NCBI RefSeq assembly: GCF_027213785.1
Contig: NZ_JAPWGO010000001.1
Coordinates: 62,001 to 126,000, forward strand
Direction of reading: 5' to 3'
Length of the DNA stretch: 64,000 nucleotides
Source: Limimaricola sp. G21655-S1
Lineage (GTDB): Bacteria; Pseudomonadota; Alphaproteobacteria; Rhodobacterales; Rhodobacteraceae
The position numbers were made by a program, and so were the translations under genes. Positions 16,613 to 25,319 of this stretch are shown piece by piece. Within the stretch, counting starts at the first letter, position 1, and every line of letters starts with the position of its first letter. Below the pieces are notes generated by a model. The model searched no databases. It was not told where the DNA came from and worked only from the letters and a program-made list of their open reading frames with translations.

Positions 16613-17743
16613 ATGCGCACACGTGCCGCAGTCGCCACCCAGGCCGGTAAGCCGCTCGAGATCATGGAGGTCAATCTCGAAGGCCCCAAGGCGGGAGAGG
16701 TCCTCGTCGAGATCAAGGCCACGGGCATCTGCCATACCGATGAATTCACCCTGTCGGGTGCCGATCCCGAGGGGCTGTTTCCGGCGATCCTCGGGCATGA
16801 GGGCGCGGGCGTGGTGGTCGAGGTCGGCGAAGGCGTGACCTCGCTCAAGCCCGGCGATCACGTGATCCCGCTCTACACCCCCGAATGCCGGCAATGCCCG
16901 TCCTGCCTGAGCCAGAAGACCAACCTGTGCACCTCGATCCGCGGCACCCAGGGGCAAGGCCTCATGCCCGACGGCACCTCGCGCTTCTCGACCCTCGATG
17001 GCGACCCGATCCTGCACTACATGGGCTGCTCGACCTTCTCGAACCACACCGTGCTGCCCGAGATCGCGCTCGCCAAGGTGCGCGAGGACGCGCCCTTCGA
17101 CAAGATCTGCTACATCGGCTGCGGTGTCACCACCGGCGTCGGTGCGGTAATCAACACCGCGCAGGTCGAGATGGGCTCCACGGCGGTGGTGTTCGGGCTG
17201 GGCGGCATCGGCCTCAACGTGATTCAGGGGCTGCGGCTTGCCGGCGCCGACATGATCATCGGCGTCGATCTCAACAACGACAAGAAGGAATGGGGCGAGC
17301 GCTTCGGCATGACCCATTTCGTGAACCCCAAGGAGATCGACGGCGACATCGTCCCGCATCTGGTCAACATGACCAAACGGCGTGGCGACCTGATCGGCGG
17401 CGCGGACTACACCTTCGACTGCACCGGCAACGTCACGGTGATGCGGCAGGCGCTGGAATCGGCGCATCGCGGCTGGGGCGTCTCGGTGGTGATCGGCGTG
17501 GCGCCGGCGGGGGCCGAGATCTCGACCCGGCCGTTCCAGCTGGTCACCGGCCGCACCTGGAAGGGCACCGCCTTCGGCGGCGCGCGCGGCCGCACCGACG
17601 TGCCGAAGATCGTCGACTGGTACATGGAAGGGAAGATCGAGATCGACCCGATGATCACCCATCAGCTGAAGCTCGACGAGATCAACAAGGGCTTCGACCT
17701 GATGCATGCGGGTGAAAGCATCCGCTCGGTCGTGGTCTACTGA
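16613..17743 (+). CDS. S-(hydroxymethyl)glutathione dehydrogenase / class III alcohol dehydrogenase
   Basis: Oxidises the formaldehyde-glutathione adduct to S-formylglutathione with NAD. 376 residues. Ribosome site GGAGG at 16601-16605 sets the start. Catalytic zinc ligands Cys40, His62 and Glu63 are present, as is the structural-zinc lobe [15 protein letters not shown] and the Rossmann motif GLGGIGLNV. The next enzyme of the pathway, S-formylglutathione hydrolase, lies at 21067. Paracoccus and Rhodobacter call this gene flhA or adhI. Two perfect palindromes follow the stop within 3 bp. Confidence 0.95.
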   Translation: MRTRAAVATQAGKPLEIMEVNLEGPKAGEVLVEIKATGICHTDEFTLSGADPEGLFPAILGHEGAGVVVEVGEGVTSLKPGDHVIPLYTPECRQCPSCLSQKTNLCTSIRGTQGQGLMPDGTSRFSTLDGDPILHYMGCSTFSNHTVLPEIALAKVREDAPFDKICYIGCGVTTGVGAVINTAQVEMGSTAVVFGLGGIGLNVIQGLRLAGADMIIGVDLNNDKKEWGERFGMTHFVNPKEIDGDIVPHLVNMTKRRGDLIGGADYTFDCTGNVTVMRQALESAHRGWGVSVVIGVAPAGAEISTRPFQLVTGRTWKGTAFGGARGRTDVPKIVDWYMEGKIEIDPMITHQLKLDEINKGFDLMHAGESIRSVVVY

Positions 17744-17745
17744 GA

Positions 17746-17767
17746 CAAGGATCTTCGAAGATCCTTG
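17746..17767. repeat. Perfect 22-bp palindrome, first of a pair
   Basis: Arms CAAGGATCTTC/GAAGATCCTTG meet without a loop, 2 bp after the formaldehyde dehydrogenase stop. A second 22-bp palindrome follows after one base. Either could fold as RNA or bind a dimeric protein. Unlike its GC-rich surroundings it is about half A/T. Confidence 0.7.
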
Positions 17768-17768
17768 C

Positions 17769-17790
17769 CAAAACTCTTGCAAGAGTTTTG
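17769..17790. terminator. Perfect 22-bp palindrome, second of a pair, terminator-like
   Basis: Arms CAAAACTCTTG/CAAGAGTTTTG with no loop. The 3' arm ends in GTTTTG followed by C-rich sequence, so as RNA it gives a stem followed by a short U-run within the stem itself. With the first palindrome it could act as a bidirectional terminator or recoverable hairpin. Confidence 0.55.
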
Positions 17791-17854
17791 CCCCCGCCCG
17801 GCTTGACGCCGCGGGGCGGGGGCGCGATGGGCGAGTGAAACCCAGGAGGACCAG

Positions 17855-18586
17855 ATGCCCGAGACCCGCCCGCTCTATGCCGTGCTGATCGACGCCGATA
17901 ACATCCCGGCGCGCTTCGCCAAGCCGATCCTCAAGGAGATCACCTCCTTCGGCGAGCCGGCGCTGCGGCGGGTCTATGGCGACTGGTCGGCCGAGCGGCT
18001 GCGCGGTTGGGCCGATAATGTCCGGGCGCTCGGGCTCGTGGCGCATCAGGAAACCGCCAATACCAAGGGCAAGAACGCCTCCGATATCGGCCTGGTGATC
18101 GATGCCATGGACATCTTGCATACGGGCCGCTTCGACGGTTTCGTGCTGGTATCCTCGGACAGCGATTTCACCGCCCTGGCCAACCGTATCCGCGAGCAGG
18201 GGCTCGACGTGATCGGCATTGGCGAGGCCAAGGCGCCCGAGAGCCTGCGCAACGTCTGCAACCGCTTCGTGCTGATCGAGAACATCGTGGACGAACCGGT
18301 GGCCACCAAGCCCGACGCCGCGACGGGCGAGACGCCGGCCGCACCGGCGGGCAAGAAGTCGCCGCTCGAGGCGGTGCCGCTGATCCTGCGGGCGATGGAC
18401 AAGATCGAGCAGGATGACGACGAGTGGTACCCGCTCGGGCCGATCGGCCAGTACATCACCGCCGACAATCCGGATTTCGACGTGCGCAGCTACGGCAAGC
18501 GCAAGCTGTCCGAGCTGGTGCAGGAGCTCAAGCGCTTCGAGACCCGCAAGCAGGGCAACCAGCTGCAGGTGCGGCGCAAGGACTAG
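17855..18586 (+). CDS. NYN-domain (PIN-like) protein with C-terminal OST-HTH/LOTUS domain
   Basis: 243 residues with AGGAGG shortly before the start. The N-terminal NYN nuclease-like domain shows the acidic set LIDADN (Asp13, Asp15), KNASDIGLVIDAMD and VSSDSDF, which would hold a metal ion. After a Pro/Ala linker (about 148-170), the last 70 residues (LILRAMDKIEQDD, then YPLGPIGQYI and RKLSELVQELKRF) match the OST-HTH/LOTUS RNA-binding fold. This LabA/DUF88-type architecture suggests an RNA-binding ribonuclease or RNA-fate regulator; no substrate is known. The stop overlaps that of the convergent TetR gene. Confidence 0.87.
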   Translation: MPETRPLYAVLIDADNIPARFAKPILKEITSFGEPALRRVYGDWSAERLRGWADNVRALGLVAHQETANTKGKNASDIGLVIDAMDILHTGRFDGFVLVSSDSDFTALANRIREQGLDVIGIGEAKAPESLRNVCNRFVLIENIVDEPVATKPDAATGETPAAPAGKKSPLEAVPLILRAMDKIEQDDDEWYPLGPIGQYITADNPDFDVRSYGKRKLSELVQELKRFETRKQGNQLQVRRKD

Positions 18587-19200
18587 GCGCCGTAGCGGGC
18601 CAGAAAGGTATCGACCGCGCCATCGGCGACGCGGTCGCACTCCTCGGTGGTGAACTGGTCGGTGACGCTGAAGATCGCCCGGTAGAACAGGTCGGCCCGG
18701 CACAGCTCGTGGAACTGGTCGGCCGCCAGTTCGAAATCCTCGATCACCAGTTCGCCGCGCTCCACCGCCTCGCGGAAGTACTCCACGAGCAGCGCACGGC
18801 CCATCTCCGGGCCGCTGCGATAGAAGGCGCGACCGATATCGGGAAAACGCGCGCTTTCGGCGACGAAGACGCGGAAGACCCGCAGCCCGAAATCGGAAGT
18901 GTAGAAGGCGATCATCCGCCGCGCCGTCATGCGCAGCACCTTGTCCGGCGGGCCCGAACCCTTGACCTCGGACAGCGCATTGTCGGCATGGCGCCGGCAC
19001 TCGTTGCGGGTCACTTCCAGGAACAGCAGCCGCTTGTCGGGGAAATAGCTGTAGAGCGTCGCCTTCGAGACGCCCGCCGCGCGGGCGATGTCATCGACGC
19101 TGGCGCCTTCGAAACCTTCCCCGAGAAACACCTCGCGTGCCCCTTCCAGCACCTGGTCGTATTTGCGGCCCTTGCGGATCTCTTGCGCCTCGGCGGTCAT
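18583..19200 (-). CDS. TetR/AcrR family transcriptional regulator
   Basis: 205 residues from MTAEAQEIRKG, preceded by AGGAGA. The helix-turn-helix is typical: AREVFLGEGFEGASVDDIARAA then GVSKATLYSYFPDK. The C-terminal half contains the TetR_C-type segment with FRVFVAESARFPDIG and a ligand pocket of unknown specificity. It is divergent from mbfA across 125 bp that contains perfect inverted repeats, so it may control itself and/or mbfA (inference). Confidence 0.9.
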   Translation of the reverse strand: MTAEAQEIRKGRKYDQVLEGAREVFLGEGFEGASVDDIARAAGVSKATLYSYFPDKRLLFLEVTRNECRRHADNALSEVKGSGPPDKVLRMTARRMIAFYTSDFGLRVFRVFVAESARFPDIGRAFYRSGPEMGRALLVEYFREAVERGELVIEDFELAADQFHELCRADLFYRAIFSVTDQFTTEECDRVADGAVDTFLARYGA

Positions 19201-19235
19201 CTCGTCTCCTGTGGATCGTCGACAGCATAGGCATC

Positions 19236-19249
19236 CCGTCGAGCGACGG
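19236..19249. promoter_or_regulatory. Inverted repeat in the tetR-mbfA gap, candidate TetR operator
   Basis: CCGTCG-AG-CGACGG is a perfect 14-bp inverted repeat, 36 bp upstream of the TetR start. Size and symmetry suit a TetR dimer. No binding data. Confidence 0.45.
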
Positions 19250-19260
19250 CCAGCCATGCC

Positions 19261-19285
19261 GTGACGCCGGGTTGCGTCACCCGGA
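19261..19285. promoter_or_regulatory. Overlapping inverted repeats in the tetR-mbfA gap
   Basis: Two interleaved repeats: GTGACG...CGTCAC (19261-19280) and CCGGGT...ACCCGG (19268-19285). They are mutually exclusive as stems. Possible regulator site for tetR or mbfA. Confidence 0.4.
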
Positions 19286-19296
19286 TGCAGCGGTAG

Positions 19297-19313
19297 ATTG
19301 GAATCGTTCTAAA
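19297..19313 (+). promoter_or_regulatory. Iron-control-element-like site (Irr box) upstream of mbfA
   Basis: ATTGGAATCGTTCTAAA resembles the alphaproteobacterial ICE pattern TTTAGAA-NNN-TTCTAAA: the right half is exact and the left half differs at four of seven positions. It ends 12 bp before the mbfA start. mbfA of rhizobia is known to be repressed by Irr through such an element. Confidence 0.55.
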
Positions 19314-19325
19314 GAAGGTGCGGTC

Positions 19326-20303
19326 ATGATTCCCGGATTCTCCTCCCGACGCCGATTCAACGATCTCAGCGAACAGGAGATCCTCGCGCTGGCGATCTCC
19401 TCCGAGGAGGACGACGCACGGATCTACAGGCTCTATGCCGAGCGGCTGCGCACCGGCTACCCGGCCACGGCCGCGGTGTTCGACGGCATGGCCGAGGAGG
19501 AGGATGATCACCGGCGCCAGCTGATCGCGCTGCACCGTGACCGTTTCGGCGAGGTGATCCCGCTTTTGCGCCGCGAGCACGTGGCGGGGTTCCACGCCCG
19601 CCGTCCGGTCTGGCTGGTCGAGAATCTCGGGCTCGAGACGATCCGCGCCCAAGCGGCCGAGATGGAGCGCGAGGCCGGGGCCTTCTACGCGCGCGCCGCC
19701 GCCCATGCGCGCGACGCCGCGACCCGTACGCTTCTGGGTGATCTCGCCGCCGCCGAGGCGGGGCACCAGAACACCGCGCAGACGCTGGCGGCGGAGCATT
19801 TGCACCACGAGGCCCGCGCCGACGAGGACCACGCGGCGCGGCGGCAGTTCGTACTGACCTACGTGCAGCCGGGGCTGGCGGGGCTGATGGATGGCTCGGT
19901 CTCGACCCTGGCGCCGATCTTCGCCACCGCCTTTGCCACCCAGGACACCCACACCACTTTCCTCGTCGGGCTCGCCGCCAGCGTCGGCGCGGGCATCTCG
20001 ATGGGCTTCACCGAAGCCGCCTCGGATGACGGGCAGCTTTCCGGGCGCGGCTCGCCGGTCAAGCGCGGCCTCGCCACGGGGATCATGACCACGATCGGCG
20101 GGTTGGGGCACGCGCTGCCCTACCTGATCCCGCATTTCTGGACCGCGACGATCACAGCCATCGTGATCGTCTTCGTCGAGCTCTGGGCCATCGCCTGGAT
20201 CCAGAGCCGCTACATGGACACGCCGTTCTTCCGCGCCGCCTTTCAGGTGGTGCTGGGCGGTTCGCTGGTCTTCGCGGCGGGGGTGCTGATCGGCGGCGGC
20301 TGA
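19326..20303 (+). CDS. mbfA: Membrane-bound ferritin-like iron exporter MbfA (ferritin domain + VIT1/CCC1 domain)
   Basis: 325 residues. The N-terminal 150 residues form a ferritin-like four-helix bundle with repeated metal-ligand patterns (ISSEEDDARIY, MAEEEDDHRRQ, MEREAGAFY, AAAEAGHQN). The C-terminal half is a VIT1/CCC1 membrane domain beginning FVLTYVQPGLAGLMDGSVS, with MGFTEAASDDG and about four to five helices. MbfA of Bradyrhizobium and Agrobacterium exports iron and protects against hydrogen peroxide, under Irr control. The upstream iron-control-element-like site fits this. The start at 19326 follows AAGAAGG. Confidence 0.92.
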   Translation: MIPGFSSRRRFNDLSEQEILALAISSEEDDARIYRLYAERLRTGYPATAAVFDGMAEEEDDHRRQLIALHRDRFGEVIPLLRREHVAGFHARRPVWLVENLGLETIRAQAAEMEREAGAFYARAAAHARDAATRTLLGDLAAAEAGHQNTAQTLAAEHLHHEARADEDHAARRQFVLTYVQPGLAGLMDGSVSTLAPIFATAFATQDTHTTFLVGLAASVGAGISMGFTEAASDDGQLSGRGSPVKRGLATGIMTTIGGLGHALPYLIPHFWTATITAIVIVFVELWAIAWIQSRYMDTPFFRAAFQVVLGGSLVFAAGVLIGGG

Positions 20304-20362
20304 GGCGGGTTGCGCCCGGCAGGGGCATTGGAGAGACTGCCCACTCGCAAGGGGAGGGCGCG

Positions 20363-21070
20363 ATGAGCTTCGAGACGACGAATTACAGGCCCACGCCATT
20401 GCCGGACCGACGCGAGATGACCGACGCGGCGATGGTCGAGGCCGCCCGCACGCATTTCGACGCGATGGCGACCCGCCACAGCGTGCGCGAATTCTGCGAC
20501 CGCCCCGTGCCGCGCGAGGTGATCGAGACGGCGATCGCCACGGCCGGGCGCGCGCCATCGGGCGCGAACCAGCAGCCTTGGCATTTCGTCGCGATCTCGG
20601 ACCCGGACATGAAGGCCCGGATCCGCGCCGCGGCCGAGGAGGAGGAGCGGGCCTTTTACGGTGGCGGCGCGCCCGACGAGTGGATCGCCGCGCTGGAGCC
20701 GATCGGCACCGGGGCCTCGAAGCCGCATCTCGAGGTGGCGCCCTGGCTGATCGTGGTCTTCGCGCAGCGCTGGGGCACCCGGCCCGACGGCTCGCGCTAC
20801 AAGCACTACTACGTGCCCGAGAGCGTCGGCCTCGCCACCGGCTTCCTGATCGGCGCGCTGCATCTTTCGGGGCTCTCGGTACTCACCCACACGCCGAGCC
20901 CGATGAAATTCCTCACAGAGCTATGCGACCGCCCGGTGGCCGAAAAGCCGGTGATGATCCTCGCGGTGGGCCACCCCGCCGAAGACGCCACCGTGCCGGC
21001 GGCGGCATTGAACAAGAAACCGCTCGAAGAGATCCTGACGGTGATCGGGGCGCAGACGGAGACGACATGA
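20363..21070 (+). CDS. Nitroreductase family flavoprotein (iodotyrosine-deiodinase-like)
   Basis: 235 residues, ribosome site AGGG/GGAG upstream. FMN-binding features: [12 protein letters not shown] near 38-49, [12 protein letters not shown] near 70, and [16 protein letters not shown] plus [10 protein letters not shown] in the C-terminal half. The insertion [16 protein letters not shown] matches the active-site lid of the nitroreductase subgroup containing iodotyrosine deiodinase, suggesting reductive dehalogenation or aromatic reduction rather than generic nitroreduction (family inference). It is the first gene of a five-gene coupled operon; its TGA overlaps the next ATG. Confidence 0.87.
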   Translation: MSFETTNYRPTPLPDRREMTDAAMVEAARTHFDAMATRHSVREFCDRPVPREVIETAIATAGRAPSGANQQPWHFVAISDPDMKARIRAAAEEEERAFYGGGAPDEWIAALEPIGTGASKPHLEVAPWLIVVFAQRWGTRPDGSRYKHYYVPESVGLATGFLIGALHLSGLSVLTHTPSPMKFLTELCDRPVAEKPVMILAVGHPAEDATVPAAALNKKPLEEILTVIGAQTETT

Positions 21071-21897
21071 AGACGATCAGCGAGAACACCTGCTTCGGCG
21101 GCGTGCAGGGGGTCTATTCCCATGCCAGCGAGGCGACCGGCACCGAGATGACCTTCGGGCTGTTCCTGCCGAGCGAGGCGCAGGAAGGCCCGGTGCCGGT
21201 GCTGTGGTTCCTGTCGGGTCTCACCTGCACCCACGAGAACGCGATGACCAAGTCGGGCGCGCAGCGTTGGGCCGCCGAGCAGGGCATTGCGCTGGTGTTT
21301 CCCGACACCTCGCCGCGCGGAGCGGGCGTGGCCGACGACGACGGCTTCGACATGGGGCAGGGGGCGGGGTTCTACCTCAACGCCACCGAGGACCCTTGGG
21401 CCGAGCATTACCAGATGTGGGATTACGTGACCGAGGAGCTGCCCGGCCTGCTGGAGGGACAGTTCGCCATCGACGAGGGCCGCCAGTCGATCACCGGTCA
21501 TTCGATGGGCGGGCATGGCGCGCTGACCATGGCGATGCGGTTGCCGGGACGCTACCGCTCGGTCTCGGCCTTCGCGCCGATCTGCCACCCGACGCAGAGC
21601 GAGTGGGGACGGCGGCAGTTCGCGGCCTATCTCGGCGCGGACGAGGCCACATGGGCGCGCCACGACGCGACGCTCCTGATGACCAAGACCGGCTTCGATG
21701 GGCCGTTGCTGATCGACACCGGCACCGCCGACCAGTTCGGCGACAAGCTCGGCACCGAGCATTTCGCCCGCGCCATGGCCGAGCGGCGTCAGCCCGGCAC
21801 GCTGCGCCTTCAGCGCGGCTACGACCACAGCTATTTCTTCGTGTCGTCCTTCATCGAGGACCACGTCGACTTCCACGCCGCGGCGCTGTGGTCATGA
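21067..21897 (+). CDS. fghA: S-formylglutathione hydrolase
   Basis: Hydrolyses S-formylglutathione to formate and glutathione, completing glutathione-dependent formaldehyde oxidation begun by the dehydrogenase at 16613. 276 residues, esterase D family. Nucleophile Ser146 in GHSMGGHG, the oxyanion segment [10 protein letters not shown], the acid in [10 protein letters not shown] and the base in YDHSYFF complete the triad. Translationally coupled to the nitroreductase upstream and, by ATGA, to the UPF0178 gene downstream. Confidence 0.95.
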   Translation: MKTISENTCFGGVQGVYSHASEATGTEMTFGLFLPSEAQEGPVPVLWFLSGLTCTHENAMTKSGAQRWAAEQGIALVFPDTSPRGAGVADDDGFDMGQGAGFYLNATEDPWAEHYQMWDYVTEELPGLLEGQFAIDEGRQSITGHSMGGHGALTMAMRLPGRYRSVSAFAPICHPTQSEWGRRQFAAYLGADEATWARHDATLLMTKTGFDGPLLIDTGTADQFGDKLGTEHFARAMAERRQPGTLRLQRGYDHSYFFVSSFIEDHVDFHAAALWS

Positions 21898-22352
21898 TCT
21901 ATGTCGATGCCGATGCCTGCCCGGTGAAGGCCGAATGCGAGACGGTGGGCACCCGCCACAAGATGAAGGTGGCGATCGTTTCCAATGGCGGGCTGCGCCC
22001 GTCGCAGAACCCCTATGTCGAGACGGTGATCGTGCCCGAGGGGCCGGACGTGGCCGACATGTGGATCGCCGATCGTGCCAAGGCGGGGGACGTGGTCATC
22101 ACCAACGACATCCCGCTTGCCGCGAAATGCGTCGAGGCGGGGGCGCAGGTGCTCAGGCACAATGGCGAGCCGCTGACGCAGGCCAATATCGGCAACGTGC
22201 TGGCGACGCGCGACCTGATGGCCGATATCCGCGCCGCCGATCCGTTCCGACAGGGCGGCGGCAAGGGATTCACCAAGGCGGACCGCTCGCGGTTCCTCGA
22301 CGCGCTGGAACGGGCCCTGCGCAAGGCCAAGACGGAAGGGACGGGATCGTGA
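21894..22352 (+). CDS. UPF0178 (YaiI/YqxD) family protein
   Basis: 152 residues. [12 protein letters not shown] with the paired Asp residues, [22 protein letters not shown] and the C-terminal [14 protein letters not shown] are the family signature. The fold is PIN-like, with acidic residues that could hold a metal, but no enzymatic role is established. Start and stop both overlap neighbouring genes (ATGA, GTGA). Confidence 0.9.
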   Translation: MIYVDADACPVKAECETVGTRHKMKVAIVSNGGLRPSQNPYVETVIVPEGPDVADMWIADRAKAGDVVITNDIPLAAKCVEAGAQVLRHNGEPLTQANIGNVLATRDLMADIRAADPFRQGGGKGFTKADRSRFLDALERALRKAKTEGTGS

Positions 22353-22969
22353 ATATCGAGGCGGTGGTCTTCGACATCGGCAACGTGCTGATCGAGTGGA
22401 ACCCCGAGCGGGTCTATGATGCGGTGATCGGACCCGAGCGCCGGGCCGAGCTGTTCGGCGCAGTCGACCTGCACGGGATGAACGAGCGCGTCGATCTGGG
22501 CGAGAGCTTTCACGGGCAGGTAAGTGCCCTGGCCCGGGCGCATCCCGCGCGCGCGGCCGAGATCATGCTGTGGCACGACCGCTGGATCGAGATGGCGAGC
22601 CCGGAGATCCCGCGCTCGGGGCGGCTGCTCAGGGCGCTGAAGGCACGTGGCGTGCCGGTCTTCGCGCTGTCGAATTTCGGGGTCGAGACCTTCGAGATCG
22701 CCCGTGCCCATTACCCAGTCTTCGCCGAGTTCGATGCGCTCTTCGTCTCGGGGCATCTGCGCATGGCCAAGCCCGACGCGCCGATCTACGAGCGGCTGGA
22801 GCGCGACACCGGCGTGGCGCCGGAGCGGCTCCTGTTCACCGACGACCGCGCCGACAACATCGCGGCTGCCCATGCGCGCGGCTGGCAGACCCATCATTTC
22901 ACCGGACCCGAGGGGCTGGCCAAAAGGCTGGTGGCCGAGGGGCTGCTGAGCGAAGCGGAGGCCGCATGA
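22349..22969 (+). CDS. HAD superfamily hydrolase, YihX-like
   Basis: 206 residues from a GTG start that overlaps the previous stop. Motif [13 protein letters not shown] carries the nucleophile Asp9, but with Gly at the +2 position, as in YihX-type proteins, instead of the usual second Asp. Motif II is LSNFG, motif III is the lysine in AKPDAPIY and motif IV is [10 protein letters not shown] small-molecule phosphatase or dehalogenase is plausible; substrate unknown. Confidence 0.88.
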   Translation: MNIEAVVFDIGNVLIEWNPERVYDAVIGPERRAELFGAVDLHGMNERVDLGESFHGQVSALARAHPARAAEIMLWHDRWIEMASPEIPRSGRLLRALKARGVPVFALSNFGVETFEIARAHYPVFAEFDALFVSGHLRMAKPDAPIYERLERDTGVAPERLLFTDDRADNIAAAHARGWQTHHFTGPEGLAKRLVAEGLLSEAEAA

Positions 22970-23865
22970 CCGAGATCGTCCCACCCGAGGCCGAGGCCAG
23001 GCTGAACTGGATCGCCATGGCCCGCGCGATCGAGGCGGGGCACGAACTGCCGCCCGCTCAGGTCACCGACACCTTCCTCTACCGGGGCGAGGATACGCTT
23101 CTGAACCGCTCCGCCTGGATCGAGGGGCTGGGGATCGCGGTGAAGGTCGCGACGATCTTTCCGGGCAATGACGGCCCCAGCATCAATGGCGCGGTGAACC
23201 TGCTTTCGGATAGGGACGGCACTCTGGAGGCGGTGGTGGACTTCCACCTCGTCACCAAGTGGAAGACCGCCGCCGACAGCCTGCTAGGTGCGATGAAACT
23301 CGCGCGCCCCGACAGCCGCGAGATCCTGATCGTCGGGGCCGGCAATGTCGCCTCGTCGCTGCGCGAGGCTTATGGCGCGGCCTTTCCCGACGCGCGCTTC
23401 ACGGTCTGGAACCGCTCGCGCGAGGGGGCGGAGCGGCTGAAGGCGAAACACCCCGACATCACCGTAGCCGAGGATCTGGAAGCGGCAGTGGGTCGCGCCG
23501 ACATCGTCACCTGCGCGACCATGGCGAAGGCGCCGGTGGTACGGGGCGACTGGCTGCGCCCCGGCACGCATCTCGACCTGATCGGCGCCTTCACGCCCCA
23601 GATGCGCGAGACCGACGACCGGGCGTTGCAGCGGGCACGGATCTTCGTCGATGCGCGCGCCACCACGCTCGATCATATCGGCGAGTTGAAGATCCCGCTG
23701 GAGGCGGGGGCGATCGCGCGCGAGGACGTGGTGGCGGAGTTCTCGGAGCCCGAGCGGTTCCGGCGCGAAAGCGAGGAGGAGATCACGCTGTTCAAGAATG
23801 GCGGCGGCGCGCATCTCGACCTGATGGTGGCGCGGCACATCCTCGAGCGCTGGCGGTCGGCCTGA
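22966..23865 (+). CDS. Ornithine cyclodeaminase / mu-crystallin family protein
   Basis: 299 residues, last gene of the coupled operon. Rossmann motif IVGAGNVASSLREAY lies after about residue 120, and the N-terminal substrate lobe contains the conserved Lys segment (AVKVATIFPGN). The family includes ornithine cyclodeaminase, alanine dehydrogenase and ketimine reductases. GAFTPQMRETDD is typical. Substrate cannot be fixed; a role with the imino- or keto-acid products of its neighbours is conceivable but unproven. Confidence 0.87.
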   Translation: MTEIVPPEAEARLNWIAMARAIEAGHELPPAQVTDTFLYRGEDTLLNRSAWIEGLGIAVKVATIFPGNDGPSINGAVNLLSDRDGTLEAVVDFHLVTKWKTAADSLLGAMKLARPDSREILIVGAGNVASSLREAYGAAFPDARFTVWNRSREGAERLKAKHPDITVAEDLEAAVGRADIVTCATMAKAPVVRGDWLRPGTHLDLIGAFTPQMRETDDRALQRARIFVDARATTLDHIGELKIPLEAGAIAREDVVAEFSEPERFRRESEEEITLFKNGGGAHLDLMVARHILERWRSA

Positions 23866-23950
23866 GCCGGGCTCTGAAGGCGGGAGAACGACAGGTAACG
23901 AGATCGCCCCGGCGCCCGTATGAGCGATCGGGGCCCGGGATGGCCTCGTC

Positions 23951-24289
23951 CTAGTCGGCCAGCCCCGGCTCGTCCAGAAGCGTCCGGCCCGCGCGGTCCT
24001 CGACCTCGATCACCCACAGATCGGGGTCGAAGCGTTTCTGCTTCTCGATGCTGGCATCGACCTCCGGCTCAGGCCCTTCGGCCAACACGATCCAGGCCCG
24101 CGCCCCGGTCATCAGGTCGAGGCTGCGCTGATGGAGCCGCGCCTGCCCGTCGAGCGTATTGGACTTGATCAGTACCGCGCCCGCCGTCTCGTCGCCCTTG
24201 GCGGTGACGAAGGCGGGGATGTCGTGCAGCCTGAGACGGGCCAGATAGGCGGAGACCCAGATGCCCGAGGCAAGCCGCGGCTCAGCCAT
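23951..24289 (-). CDS. DUF1491 family protein
   Basis: 112 residues from [12 protein letters not shown]; an alternative ATG at 24295 adds two residues. The segment LARLRLHDIPAF, VLIKSNTLDG and the C-terminal DPDLWVIEVEDRAG identify DUF1491, a conserved alphaproteobacterial family of unknown role. It overlaps the 3' end of era by 8 bases, making it the last gene of the lepB-rnc-era transcription unit. Confidence 0.85.
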   Translation of the reverse strand: MAEPRLASGIWVSAYLARLRLHDIPAFVTAKGDETAGAVLIKSNTLDGQARLHQRSLDLMTGARAWIVLAEGPEPEVDASIEKQKRFDPDLWVIEVEDRAGRTLLDEPGLAD

Positions 24290-25319
24290 TCCCATCGCGG
24301 AAATCGAGGCCCATCTCGGAATAGCGTTCCTTTTCCTCGAGCCAGTTCGGTCGCACCTTCACCTGCAGGAACAGGTGCACCTTGCGCCCGAGAAACTCCG
24401 CCAGCTCCTCGCGCGCGGCCTTGGAGACGGCCTTGATCGTCTCGCCGCCCTTGCCCAGAACGATACCCTTGTGGCCCTCGCGGGCGACATAGATCATCTG
24501 GTCGATGCGGGCCGAGCCGTCCTCACGCTCCTGCCAGCTCTCGGTTTCGACCGTCAGCTCGTAGGGCAGCTCCTGATGCAGCCTGAGCGTCAGCTTCTCG
24601 CGCGTCATCTCGGCGGCGATCATCCGCAGCGGCAGGTCGGCAAGCTGGTCCTCGGGATAAAGCCAGGGGCTTTCGGGCATTTCGGCGCCGAGCCATTCCT
24701 TCAGGTCGGCGGCACCGTGGCCGCGCTCGGCCGAGATCATGAAGGTCTTCACGAAGGGATGCGCGGCGTTGCAGTCCTGCGCGAGCTTCAGCAGCGCCTC
24801 GGATTTCACCTTGTCGATCTTGTTGATGGCGAGCGCCACCGGCTTGCGACCGAGCCGCTCGGGCAGGGAGTCGAGGATTGCCCTCACGCCGTCGGTGATG
24901 CCGCGATGCGCCTCGATCAGCAGAACCACCATGTCGGCATCGGCGACACCGCTCCAGGCGGCGGCGACCATCGCGCGGTCGAGCCTGCGGCGCGGCCGGA
25001 ACAGCCCCGGCGTGTCGACGAAGACGATCTGCGAGCGCCCCTCCATCGCGACGCCGCGGATGCGGGCGCGGGTGGTCTGCACCTTGTGGGTGACGATCGA
25101 CACCTTGGCACCGACCATGCGGTTCAGCAGGGTCGACTTGCCGGCGTTCGGCTCGCCGATCAGCGCTACGTAACCGGCGCGGGTCGGGCCATCCTCGCCA
25201 TGCTGGTCGCTGCCGATCGGCGCGCCTGACAGGTCATTCTCGTGCAGCGCCTCGGGGCCTGCGCCCTGAGCGGCGCCCGGGGTGTCGTCGCCTTCCGGCG
25301 TCTGGTCGTGCTCGCTCAT
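24282..25319 (-). CDS. era: GTPase Era, 30S ribosome assembly factor
   Basis: 345 residues, longer than the usual 300 because about 47 acidic, disordered-looking residues precede the G domain. G1 is GEPNAGKS at 55-62; further G motifs are DTPG and NKID. The C-terminal KH domain has [12 protein letters not shown], which contacts the 3' end of 16S rRNA. The start at 25319 overlaps the rnc stop (ATGA). Order lepB-rnc-era is the standard one. Confidence 0.95.
   Translation of the reverse strand: MSEHDQTPEGDDTPGAAQGAGPEALHENDLSGAPIGSDQHGEDGPTRAGYVALIGEPNAGKSTLLNRMVGAKVSIVTHKVQTTRARIRGVAMEGRSQIVFVDTPGLFRPRRRLDRAMVAAAWSGVADADMVVLLIEAHRGITDGVRAILDSLPERLGRKPVALAINKIDKVKSEALLKLAQDCNAAHPFVKTFMISAERGHGAADLKEWLGAEMPESPWLYPEDQLADLPLRMIAAEMTREKLTLRLHQELPYELTVETESWQEREDGSARIDQMIYVAREGHKGIVLGKGGETIKAVSKAAREELAEFLGRKVHLFLQVKVRPNWLEEKERYSEMGLDFRDGNG

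Noticed and set aside
23866-23950. Terminator between the convergent cyclodeaminase-like and DUF1491 genes
   Set aside because: GCCCCG/CGGGGC arms are only six bases with a 17-base loop and no T-run; too weak to list.
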